From Candidatus Thorarchaeota archaeon (GTDB lineage Archaea; Asgardarchaeota; Thorarchaeia; Thorarchaeales; Thorarchaeaceae), in contig JAEORN010000153.1 in assembly GCA_016840825.1 (NCBI GenBank), positions 1-20,923 on the forward strand: 20,923 nucleotides of DNA, read 5' to 3'. The position numbers were made by a program, and so were the translations under genes. The stretch's first letter is position 1. Each line of letters opens with the position of its first letter. Below the pieces are notes generated by a model that worked only from the letters and a program-made list of their open reading frames with translations, was not told the origin of the DNA and did no database searches. This document shows positions 7,197 to 13,410 of this stretch, piece by piece.

Positions 7197-7295
7197 GTTT
7201 GGTATGAACATTATTTATTGAAATCTTTATCACAATAATTATGAGTATGTATTCTATCTATAGTCATCTTATGAAGAAGAATATACTAGAAATTC

Positions 7296-7316
7296 TGTAT
7301 TCAGATTTCGAATACA
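7296..7316. repeat. Small inverted repeat
   Basis: TGTATTC (7296-7302) and GAATACA (7310-7316) form a 7-bp dyad around AGATTTC. Confidence 0.4.
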
Positions 7317-7448
7317 AATACATTATACCTTGGTGATCTAACATAAAACCCATACTCAATAACCGTGTATCGCTAGCCTTTTTCGAGGATAATCAGGGTT
7401 ATTTACTATAGATATAATGTCCTAGAGCATATACCACAGAAACTAAGT

Positions 7449-7521
7449 ATGTGGAAGTTATCAGGTCCAATGTTTGTAACTATGATCCTGGTCTAAAGGT
7501 GCCAAGTAGAAATTTCCACAT
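7449..7521 (+). other. Candidate structured element with an 11-bp closing stem
   Basis: ATGTGGAAGTT (7449-7459) pairs with AATTTCCACAT (7511-7521), with one G-U pair. Inside, ATCAGG (7460-7465) can pair with CCTGGT (7487-7492). A TATA-like stretch (ACTATAGATATAA, about 7404-7416) lies roughly 30 bases before the stem and a T-rich tract follows. It may be a small RNA; no known RNA family was recognised. Confidence 0.25.
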
Positions 7522-7586
7522 CCCATCCCTAATAACTATAATATATCTTATTATTATATTAATATTAAATTAAAATGCCTTATAGG

Positions 7587-7605
7587 GTACCATAATGTAC
7601 CATAA
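7587..7605 (+). repeat. Tandem GTACCATAA pair
   Basis: GTACCATAA occurs at 7587-7595 and 7597-7605, a 10-base period matching one DNA helical turn. Confidence 0.4.
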
Positions 7606-7656
7606 AAGACACAAATATAATACTTAAGCAAATGTTGATACAAATAGATAAACATG

Positions 7657-7669
7657 AAATTGAGGGATA
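7657..7669 (-). repeat. Right arm of a 13-bp inverted repeat
   Basis: AAATTGAGGGATA is the exact reverse complement of 7050-7062; together the arms enclose about 620 bp of non-coding AT-rich DNA. Confidence 0.5.
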
Positions 7670-7969
7670 AAAAAGATATATATCAAATACTTATTTTCTA
7701 AAATAGATGTAATATATAACTGATTTTAAAACTAAAAAATCCGTTAGATCTTGATTGCAATGATGGAGAACTTGATCAATATATCGCGAGAAATAATGGC
7801 TAAATCGCCTAGAGTCTACACCTTCTTTCACTAGCATCCATAATTCGGAAATATTACAGAGGGTAAAATAGGGAATAATTCTTGCATTTCATTAATGAGT
7901 GCGTAGGTGTAAGGCGCATCAGTACCCCTCGAAAGAGAACCATACCATAGCAAACGTGTATTGGAAAAT

Positions 7970-8066
7970 GTATACGTTTACTGTATTATCCCTGTCATAC
8001 ATATACGTGTACTGAGCACAAATTTCCTATTTATCATGAGTGTCAAGCATTAATGTACACGTATAT
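7970..8066. promoter_or_regulatory. Cluster of GTAYACGTRTAC-type dyad sites upstream of larB
   Basis: Sites: GTATACGTTTACTG (7970-7983), ATATACGTGTACTG (8001-8014) and its inverted counterpart GTACACGTATAT (8055-8066). A half-match AAACGTGTATT lies at 7952-7962 and another, CGTAAACGTTA, near 8125-8135. The 12-bp sequence at 8001-8012 is exactly inverted at 8055-8066, with a TATA-like stretch (about 8028-8035) between them. The same motif recurs near 12 kb. This looks like a regulator-binding array. Confidence 0.5.
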
Positions 8067-8184
8067 GAGATTGAAAATGATTGATATGTATACTAGCAAT
8101 GAAAAAGGATTTACTTCAAAACATCCGTAAACGTTAGAACTTTTGCTATTTTTATGTCAGGAAAACCTCCCCTCATAACAAGAG

Positions 8185-8193
8185 CTATAAAGC
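8185..8193 (+). promoter_or_regulatory. TATA box for larB
   Basis: GCTATAAAG lies about 50 bases before ATG 8241, predicting transcription start near 8213-8217 and a leader of about 25 bases. A direct repeat CATCTTGATAA (8194-8204 and 8218-8228) flanks the predicted start. Confidence 0.5.
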
Positions 8194-8240
8194 CATCTTG
8201 ATAAGGGAATACTAAGCATCTTGATAAAAAGGAGATATCT

Positions 8241-9026
8241 ATGAAAACAACTCGAGAGATTCTAGAAGCCATAAAATCTGGAGCGCTTTCTATCGAGAAG
8301 GGAGAAGAAGCGTTAAGGAAACTCTCTCTTTCGGCAGTCGGCGAGATAGGCATGCTCGATTTGAATAGAGAGGAACGGACCGGAATACCTGAGGTTGTCT
8401 TTGCGGAAACAAAAAGCAAAGGGAATCTCCTAGAGATAGCGCGTAGAATCATCCAACAGAAGGAATTCGTTCTTCTAACCAGAGTCAATAGAGAGAAGCT
8501 ACAACACCTAAAAGATGAGCTTAGAGAGTATACTTTTGATGTGAGAGGAGACGAGAACCATCTCACTGTTCTTATTCATGCAGCTGGCTGGAAAGATCCC
8601 TCAAAGAAAGGAAAGATTGCTATTATCACAGCAGGAACTTCAGACATCGTTTTTGCTGAAGAAGCTGTTGCGATATCAAGAGTGATGGGAGTGGAAGCTT
8701 TCACCTTCTATGATATCGGAGTCGCTGGTATTCATAGACTTATAGAGCCAGTTAGAAAAATGATCGAGGAGGGTATTGATGCAGCTGTCGTATTTGCAGG
8801 TATGGAAGGAGCATTACCCACGGTTCTAGCATCATTAATAGATATTCCAGTTATTGGTGTACCTGTCCCTGTGGGCTATGGGCATGGAGGGGATGGAGAA
8901 ACTGCACTCTCCTCAATGCTGCAATCATGTGCACCGGGTCTTGCTGTAGTTAATATCGGTAATGGACTTGGAGGAGGATCTATTGCCTGTCTAATTGCTC
9001 GAAATGCAGCAAAGAAAGCAGACTAG
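8241..9026 (+). CDS. larB: LarB, nickel-pincer cofactor biosynthesis (pyridinium-dinucleotide carboxylase/AMP hydrolase family)
   Basis: LarB carboxylates the pyridinium ring of nicotinic acid adenine dinucleotide and releases AMP, the first step to the nickel-pincer nucleotide cofactor used by lactate racemase-type enzymes. The 261-residue protein matches the family in length. The N-terminal half begins with the helix REILEAIKSGALSIEKGEEAL. The C-terminal half (about 124-255) is the PurE-like domain: GKIAIITAGTSDIVFAEEA, DIGVAGIHRL, VVFAGMEGALPTVLASL and SCAPGLAVVNI. The Cys in this last segment (C230) corresponds to the family's conserved nucleophile. AGGAG lies seven bases before the start. 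LarC, LarE and a LarA enzyme are not in the window, so partners must be elsewhere. It precedes a geranylgeranyl-reductase-type gene by 50 bp and may be co-transcribed with it. Confidence 0.92.
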   Translation: MKTTREILEAIKSGALSIEKGEEALRKLSLSAVGEIGMLDLNREERTGIPEVVFAETKSKGNLLEIARRIIQQKEFVLLTRVNREKLQHLKDELREYTFDVRGDENHLTVLIHAAGWKDPSKKGKIAIITAGTSDIVFAEEAVAISRVMGVEAFTFYDIGVAGIHRLIEPVRKMIEEGIDAAVVFAGMEGALPTVLASLIDIPVIGVPVPVGYGHGGDGETALSSMLQSCAPGLAVVNIGNGLGGGSIACLIARNAAKKAD

Positions 9027-9076
9027 ACTTTCGAATAACGGTCAATATTATTAAGACGGAAATGTGTTGAGAGGCC

Positions 9077-10279
9077 ATGGAATCTAAAGCCGATGTAGTA
9101 ATCGTTGGTGCAGGACCTGGAGGCCTCACCGCAGCAAGATTCCTATCTGCTCTAGACATTGATTTTATTCTTCTCTCCAAGGAGGAAATCCCTTGTGAGA
9201 ATAAGACATGTGGGGGATTTATACCCAATCGAGCTCTGCAGGAATTCAGTATCGATCCAATCAAGGAATCCCATCCAATAAAATCAGTTAGGATGAAATT
9301 CCCAGGCATGGATATGGTAAAAGTAGACTTTGATGAAGTAATCGGAGTGAATGTAAAGAGAGGGAATTTAGGTACGACCATGAAGGATATGGTAGTGAAG
9401 TCTTCCGAAACGATTCGTATGAATTCAAAAGTTACAGGAATCAAGAGAGAAAGAGATTCTATCAGGATCCACTACGATGTAGATGGTGAGGATAATTCCG
9501 TCCGTTCTAGGATACTCATTGATGCTAGCGGAGCTAATTCGGTCACTTCGAGAATGGGTTTAGTACGACCTCGAATAAGTAATGAGGGCATGGGATACGG
9601 TCTACAGTATCACCTACGTAAGAAGAATACAAACGTAGAGTTTGATCATGCAATAGACTTCTACTATGGTAGTGACTATTCTCCCGGAGGTTATGCATGG
9701 GTATTCCCACGAGCCAAAGAAGTAGTAATAGGAACCGGAGGAATTGTATCTCGAGTACAGACTACTGAAAGGAAGCTGAATCAATATTTGGAATATATCA
9801 TCGATGAAGTGGAACCTACGTGTTCCGAACTATCTGGTTCAGTGATATACAAGAAAGATGCGGCAGTTATGCCATTAGCAGGAATAATCACTCCTTCTTA
9901 TGATGATGGTATTCTCCTAATAGGAGATGCAGCAGGTCATTGCTCTCCTATTACAGGAGAAGGCATCTATTATAGCATGATTGGTGGAAGAATAGCTGCT
10001 TATGTAAGCAAAGAAGCTCTCCAGGAATCAGATGTTTCATCTTCTTTCCTTTCTCGATATGAGAGGGCATGGAAAAGAGAGATCGGCTCTGATCTGAAAT
10101 GGGGTATGTGGTTGCAGAAACGTTTGATATCAGAAGGATCCTCTGGTATGGGGGCAAGATTTCTTAGATCAGCCAAATCTCAAAGGATCATCGCTGAAAT
10201 GCTAGTGGGTATTCGTTCAGTAAAAAGTGCGATTTTTACAGTAGCACCGAGCTATATGAAATCGAAACTTGGCTTCTAA
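9077..10279 (+). CDS. Geranylgeranyl reductase family FAD-dependent oxidoreductase
   Basis: The 400-residue flavoprotein probably saturates isoprenoid double bonds; in archaea this family hydrogenates the chains of ether lipids. Evidence: an N-terminal dinucleotide-binding motif VVIVGAGPGG (GxGxxG at 11-16); the family signature CGGFIP (45-50); a substrate-lid strand GGYAWVFPRAKEVVIGTGG (about 204-222); and the FAD-binding GDAAGHCSPITGEGIYYSM (about 280-300). The C-terminal helical part is normal for the family. The exact substrate (digeranylgeranylglycerophospholipid, menaquinone chain or polyprenol) cannot be told from sequence, as archaea often carry several paralogues. GAGAGG precedes ATG 9077. 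It follows larB by 50 bp in the same direction. Confidence 0.88.
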   Translation: MESKADVVIVGAGPGGLTAARFLSALDIDFILLSKEEIPCENKTCGGFIPNRALQEFSIDPIKESHPIKSVRMKFPGMDMVKVDFDEVIGVNVKRGNLGTTMKDMVVKSSETIRMNSKVTGIKRERDSIRIHYDVDGEDNSVRSRILIDASGANSVTSRMGLVRPRISNEGMGYGLQYHLRKKNTNVEFDHAIDFYYGSDYSPGGYAWVFPRAKEVVIGTGGIVSRVQTTERKLNQYLEYIIDEVEPTCSELSGSVIYKKDAAVMPLAGIITPSYDDGILLIGDAAGHCSPITGEGIYYSMIGGRIAAYVSKEALQESDVSSSFLSRYERAWKREIGSDLKWGMWLQKRLISEGSSGMGARFLRSAKSQRIIAEMLVGIRSVKSAIFTVAPSYMKSKLGF

Positions 10280-10694
10280 TTACTTTACTTCCCTATTGGT
10301 CTTCTTACTGACAGAACGAATGATTTATATTGTAATATTCGCATATCAACACTCAGTAGAATGCGAATTATGCAATTAATAATCTTTCAATTGCGATTTT
10401 CGCATTATATGGTGTAACGACGAAATGTGAAGAAGGTGATGTCTGAACCCTCAATCTTCGATGAACATGAATCATTGACAAGGGGACCGACGTTCATCTT
10501 TGACCAAACAAGAATACAATGACCAGGTACATCTTCTTCGCATCACACCAATCGCAGTCTTCACAGATATCACAAAGCAACCGTGGATCAAAAATGGCGT
10601 GTCTGCTAGAGAAGAAGAATGGATTTGTGAGAAAGGGACCCTCACAATATCTCTTCCCCCCGACCTGGAGAAACCCAGCAGACTCGCCCTTTCC
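10280..10694. other. 415-bp gap between GGR-type and HEAT-like genes
   Basis: It holds a TATA-like element (TTTATATTG, about 10324-10332), a set of ATTCGCAT/ATGCGAAT repeats (10337-10404), a second TATA-like box (CATTATATGG, about 10403-10412) and, after it, a possible frameshifted small reading frame from 10439. A T-rich run after 10279 may end transcription of the GGR-type gene. Confidence 0.5.
10337..10404. repeat. ATTCGCAT / ATGCGAAT inverted repeats
   Basis: ATTCGCAT (10337-10344) and ATGCGAAT (10361-10368) are exact inverses 16 bases apart. TGCGA-TTT-TCGCA (10392-10404) is a further dyad of the same half-site. They lie between two TATA-like boxes, as expected for an operator. Confidence 0.45.
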
Positions 10695-10745
10695 TTATTC
10701 TATTTCCTCATCCATCTCATCAAAGTCATTATCCCAGCTTTCTGA
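10439..10745 (+). pseudogene. Possible frameshifted small gene
   Basis: ATG 10439 follows AAGGTG and a TATA-like box 30 bases upstream. It encodes 27 residues (MSEPSIFDEHESLTRGPTF...) before a stop at 10520-10522. A second frame, open from 10479 to 10745, continues with protein-like sequence (LLRITPIAVFTDITKQPWI..., ISLPPDLEKPS). A single +1 shift between 10479 and 10520 would join them into a product of about 100 residues. The last 50 bases overlap the 3' end of the convergent HEAT-like gene, and that part is probably antisense rather than real. I do not recognise the product. It may equally be non-coding leader sequence. Confidence 0.25.
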
Positions 10746-12122
10746 AGGCCATATTTGTCGACCTATCCTCTCTGCCGCTTCACGAATCAAAGGATCATCA
10801 TCCAGAAGTGCTTTTTTAACAAGGATTTCAGCTCTAATACGATTCAGACTCAAGGCGTAATCCAGGAGTTTATACTTTGACGCGACTTCCAATCGGTCAT
10901 AGATGGCGTGAAACCTGGCATCTGCTTCAGGAGAATAAATGCTTAGGTATAGCTTGGCGGCATCCAGCCGTTCAAACCTATTCTTGGGTTCAAGTGTGAT
11001 GCTATCAATCACGGCATGATACTCTTTCTGCATCTTTCCTGTAGATTTCTCCAATGAGATTCGAGATTCTTTTAGAAAGTCTCTTGCGGACATTCTGGAT
11101 ATTGCTTTTGCTGCCCTAGCGCGAACATTCAGATTTTCGGAATTCAATAAAGCTGTTAGTAAGGAATCATGCTCTTCCGATCCAATTTCACCAAGAATGT
11201 CAAGAGCCAAGCATTGTTCCTCGATGGACCCTCCTCGAGCAATTGTAGCTATTTTTCCAAGATATGAAACCGTTCTCAAGTCACGAAATTGATCCAATCC
11301 AACTACCCGAACATTCGCGTCAGCTGAATCGAAATTTGCAAGTACTCGTCTAAGAATTGCCAAATCACCTAGCTCACGGGAGGGAGAGGTTTTGGCGCTA
11401 GTCATATTAGCAGTCAAGCCCGCCCAGTCCGTTTCAGAAACAGGATCAAGCATTGATGAGGAATCATACCCAATCTCAGACATTGCGGAAGCGATCTGAC
11501 TCCAAATTTTGGTGCCCACCACAGGGTTTTCTTCCGGAACACCTAGCGCTGTGAGTATCTTCCGCCCATATGCAGTCTGAGCCAATCCTGAAATCAGGAA
11601 ACGCTCTTTTTTGGACCCTCCTACCACAATAGATGAGTAGGGGATACGAAGGGATTTGATTTCGTTGGAACGCCGATCAAGAAGATCAGTTAGAAGCATG
11701 ATGAAATGGTTATCAGCTAGTTCCGAGATTTCAAGGTGATAATGCAATAATCTTTGGTCGTTATCTGCGAATAGGAGTCTTACTAATTTCAAGAACTCAT
11801 TTCTAGCCTGTTCTTGATTCTTGGTATAATTTAGTGTTTCAAGAAGCTCATAACTAGAGATATCCAAGCCTACATAGATTGGAAAGCCTCCGAGATAGTG
11901 AAGCACATGATCCCTAATCATTAGAGGATTCTGAAACTCTCCTTCGGAAAAACGCCGCAATTCGTATGAAAGATGTACAAACGATTCATCAATTTGAAAC
12001 TCAGATAGTATACGTGTACTGTTGTAGAAATCTCCGAAATGCATTGCATCAATTAGTTCAGATATTGACACTGAACGCCTCACTATCCCTAGATTTTTCT
12101 TAGGGCTCATTTGTCCCTGCAT
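10695..12122 (-). CDS. HEAT-repeat-like helical protein
   Basis: The 475-residue soluble protein is almost all alpha-helical. Residues about 255-370 contain HEAT/armadillo-like helical pairs (LDQFRDLRTVSYLGKIATIA; EEQCLALDILGEIGSEE; LLNSENLNVRARAAKAISRM), and another near the C terminus (ALLDDDPLIREAAERIGRQI). Such arrays bind partner proteins or nucleic acid; the partner is unknown. The N-terminal half has no recognised domain. The C terminus is strongly acidic (DNDFDEMDEEIE). The start is either ATG 12122 or ATG 12110; a TATA-like ATATAACT about 25 bases before 12122 would allow a leaderless message. The gene follows the 91-aa gene by 44 bp on the same strand. An exact copy of the palindromic AGTATACGTGTACTG motif lies within it at 12007-12021. 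Confidence 0.72.
   Translation of the reverse strand: MQGQMSPKKNLGIVRRSVSISELIDAMHFGDFYNSTRILSEFQIDESFVHLSYELRRFSEGEFQNPLMIRDHVLHYLGGFPIYVGLDISSYELLETLNYTKNQEQARNEFLKLVRLLFADNDQRLLHYHLEISELADNHFIMLLTDLLDRRSNEIKSLRIPYSSIVVGGSKKERFLISGLAQTAYGRKILTALGVPEENPVVGTKIWSQIASAMSEIGYDSSSMLDPVSETDWAGLTANMTSAKTSPSRELGDLAILRRVLANFDSADANVRVVGLDQFRDLRTVSYLGKIATIARGGSIEEQCLALDILGEIGSEEHDSLLTALLNSENLNVRARAAKAISRMSARDFLKESRISLEKSTGKMQKEYHAVIDSITLEPKNRFERLDAAKLYLSIYSPEADARFHAIYDRLEVASKYKLLDYALSLNRIRAEILVKKALLDDDPLIREAAERIGRQIWPSESWDNDFDEMDEEIE
12007..12021 (+). promoter_or_regulatory. Intragenic copy of the AGTATACGTGTACTG motif
   Basis: This 15-mer is the exact reverse complement of 12476-12490. It lies about 100 bases inside the 5' end of the HEAT-like gene. 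One site inside the gene and one at the upstream promoter would permit DNA looping, but it could also be coding coincidence. Confidence 0.35.
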
Positions 12123-12166
12123 AGACTAGTGAGGCAATATCAGTTATATCCACCACGGTATATGAA

Positions 12167-12442
12167 CTAGGAGCCAGCAGATCCGCCCCTCATCTTATGT
12201 ACGATAAAGCACTTCTGTCTGTATGCTTGCTCTTCTAGGTCATTAATGAAGTTCTCGAGCTGTTTCACCCGAGTGAATTCTTCCTCAAGTCCTAGATCAC
12301 GTACTGTGAGGTATGCCTTCTTTTGGTCTATTCGGACATAGAGTCCACCTAGTCCAACGTTGTGTTTCATATACACGGGGTCATCTTGATTCTTGACCCT
12401 GTAAAATCCTTGTCTACGAAGCATTCTTGTGAACATCATCAT
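12167..12442 (-). CDS. Hypothetical 91-aa basic protein
   Basis: I do not recognise this protein. It starts with three consecutive ATG codons (MMMFTRMLRRQGFY), preceded by a strong GGGAGGG ribosome-binding site. The middle has alternating strands (LGGLYVRIDQKKAYLTVRDLG) followed by an amphipathic helix (VKQLENFINDLEEQAYRQK) and a basic, glycine-rich tail. It has one cysteine and no membrane segment. The beta-hairpin plus helix pattern and overall positive charge would suit a small adaptor or nucleic-acid-binding protein, but that is only an impression. A TATA box (12491-12500) with dyad motifs on both sides controls it. The HEAT-like gene follows after 44 bp. Confidence 0.65.
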   Translation of the reverse strand: MMMFTRMLRRQGFYRVKNQDDPVYMKHNVGLGGLYVRIDQKKAYLTVRDLGLEEEFTRVKQLENFINDLEEQAYRQKCFIVHKMRGGSAGS

Positions 12443-12475
12443 TGTGTCAAGCCCTCCCGGCGGCTAAGACATAAA

Positions 12476-12490
12476 CAGTACACGTATACT
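12476..12490 (-). promoter_or_regulatory. AGTATACGTGTACTG dyad operator between TATA box and start site
   Basis: On the minus strand this reads AGTATACGTGTACTG; AGTA-T-ACGT-G-TACT is a dyad with one mismatched pair. It lies directly downstream of the TATA box of the 91-aa gene and just before the expected transcription start (about 12471), where a bound protein would block initiation. The sequence recurs at 12007-12021 and, with small changes, at 7970-8066. Confidence 0.55.
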
Positions 12491-12500
12491 TCTATATAAA
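12491..12500. promoter_or_regulatory. TATA box usable in both directions
   Basis: TCTATATAAA reads TTTATATAGA on the minus strand, serving the 91-aa gene. On the plus strand it predicts a start near 12523, at the edge of a candidate structured RNA. A motif-like GTGTACACGTGTT lies on the far side (12518-12530). Confidence 0.55.
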
Positions 12501-12522
12501 CACATACCCTAAAATGGTGTAC

Positions 12523-12665
12523 ACGTGTTGTTCAATTGGGAAGCTTCCCATCGAACATTGAGCTTCATTTCCAAGAGATTTACTAGTAATTTGTGCAAAA
12601 TATAGTGGCAATTGCTGCACAAAATAGCTGTGTGTTCTTTATAGCTAGCTTCCAACCAATTTTTG
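12523..12665 (+). ncRNA. Candidate structured non-coding RNA
   Basis: A plus-strand TATA element (12491-12500) predicts transcription from about 12523. AATTGGGAAGCT (12534-12545) pairs with AGCTTC and CCAATT (12647-12652 and 12656-12661), leaving a 3-base bulge and enclosing about 100 bases. Inside is an 8-bp hairpin, TTTGTGCA (12590-12597) with TGCACAAA (12616-12623). The closing stem runs directly into a six-T tract (12660-12665), the usual archaeal termination signal. No known RNA family was recognised. The local palindrome GGGAAGCTTCCC (12538-12549) competes with this fold. Confidence 0.3.
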
Positions 12666-12820
12666 CGCCGCAATTCGCGCCAAAAACGTTTACGAAGATT
12701 CAAAAAAGAGCGCGCATTAAAAAACTAATACGTTTACTACTTAGAATTAGCGGCGTGTACCAAAAAGAGGGTGTGTACAGGTCAAATGCGCGCGTTTTAG
12801 TTGGATTGATAATGCTTAAA
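12666..12820. other. CG-containing repeats before the DUF106 gene
   Basis: GCGCGCATT (12711-12719) and AATGCGCGC (12785-12793) are exact inverses. AAACGTTTACG (about 12685-12695) and AATACGTTTACTAC (about 12727-12740) resemble the dyad motif seen elsewhere, and GTGTAC occurs twice more (about 12755-12760 and 12773-12778). No convincing reading frame is present. Confidence 0.4.
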
Positions 12821-12860
12821 ATGGCCTCAGACTCCTGCGTGGGGTGAGTGGAACAGAAAT

Positions 12861-13409
12861 ATGCAAGACATCGTGGCTGATTTCGTGAACTTCTTCGCAG
12901 GACTCCTCGCCCCTGTCGCAACAATGCCATACTCAGCAGTATTCATAGTTGTGGTAAGTGTTTCGTTGGCAGTAATCTCAATAGTCGCTACAAAGATATT
13001 CACAGACTTTGATGAGATGAAGGCAGATATGGAGAAGGTCAAAGAGTGGCAAGCCAAATTCAATGAAGCACGAAAGACGCAGGATCCAAGACTTCTGCAG
13101 GAAGTCATGGATAGTCAGAGGCAAATCATGGCAATACAAACTAGAATGATGTCTTCACGCTGTAAACCAATGCTGATCTATTATGTTCCATTCCTACTTG
13201 TCTTCGCAATTCTGGGTGCAGTCTATGGTAACGCAGTAGTTGCCATTCTCCCCTTCAATCCACAGGATGCACTTGGTTTCCTCGATGGATACATGGGCTA
13301 CAATGTTCCCGGATCCGGATTTGGGATGACCTACTTCTGGTGGTACCTTCTTTCCAGCTTCGGACTTGGTAACCTAATTAGAAAGGCTGCTGGTCTCCAA
13401 GTAATGTAA
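12861..13409 (+). CDS. DUF106 / EMC3-TMCO1-like membrane insertase (archaeal YidC-like)
   Basis: The 182-residue protein belongs to the archaeal DUF106 group, part of the Oxa1/YidC/EMC3/TMCO1/GET1 superfamily that inserts membrane proteins. Order: a short N-terminal amphipathic part; TM1 about 25-46 (VFIVVVSVSLAVISIVATKIF); a cytosolic coiled-coil hairpin about 50-100 (DEMKADMEKVKEWQAKFNEA...MDSQRQIMAIQTRMMSSRCKPM); TM2 about 104-128 (YYVPFLLVFAILGAVYG); an extracellular loop; and TM3 near the C terminus (YFWWYLLSSFGLGNLI). Length and the 'RMMSSRCKPM' junction fit the family. A GGGGTGAG site lies 12 bases before ATG 12861, and a TATA-like TTAAAAT lies near 12816-12822. The stop is 1 bp from the stop of the convergent MFS gene. 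Confidence 0.9.
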   Translation: MQDIVADFVNFFAGLLAPVATMPYSAVFIVVVSVSLAVISIVATKIFTDFDEMKADMEKVKEWQAKFNEARKTQDPRLLQEVMDSQRQIMAIQTRMMSSRCKPMLIYYVPFLLVFAILGAVYGNAVVAILPFNPQDALGFLDGYMGYNVPGSGFGMTYFWWYLLSSFGLGNLIRKAAGLQVM

Positions 13410-13410
13410 T

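Larger units (their letters stand above)
6829..8240. other. AT-rich gap of about 1.4 kb without a convincing gene
   Basis: I find no frame here with a plausible product. The sequence is clearly more AT-rich than the flanking genes. It contains a 13-bp inverted repeat bounding 7050-7669, a nested stem at 7156-7196, a smaller stem at 7296-7316, a 73-base stem-loop candidate at 7449-7521, a tandem GTACCATAA pair at 7587-7605, and several GTAYACGTRTAC-type sites at 7952-8135. It may hold a decayed mobile element plus the regulatory region of larB. Confidence 0.6.

Noticed and set aside
7440..7525. tRNA or H/ACA RNA in the stem-loop candidate
   Set aside because: No T-loop consensus, no cloverleaf and no properly placed ACA box.
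8053..8130. 25-codon frame (MYTYMRLKMIDMY...) before larB
   Set aside because: Very short and overlaps an operator-like repeat; no ribosome site supports it.
6829..8240. CRISPR array in the AT-rich gap
   Set aside because: Repeats are few, short and not evenly spaced; no cas genes nearby.
8111..8566. 151-codon minus-strand frame overlapping larB
   Set aside because: It is antisense to a clear larB gene, has low-complexity Ser/Arg/Phe-rich composition and no ribosome site.
8980..9444. 154-codon minus-strand frame over the geranylgeranyl-reductase-type gene
   Set aside because: Antisense to a well-supported coding region with no recognisable domain.
10420..10490. Possible C/D-box small RNA (GTGATGT, CTGA, GATGA near one another)
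   Set aside because: Boxes do not match the consensus well and spacing is wrong for archaeal C/D RNAs.
12593..12847. 84-codon plus-strand frame before the DUF106 gene
   Set aside because: Starts at TTG without a ribosome site, has a compositionally odd product and overlaps repeats and the DUF106 promoter.
12700..13108. Minus-strand frames of 76 and 93 codons over the 5' end of the DUF106 gene
   Set aside because: Largely antisense to DUF106 coding sequence; no supporting signals.
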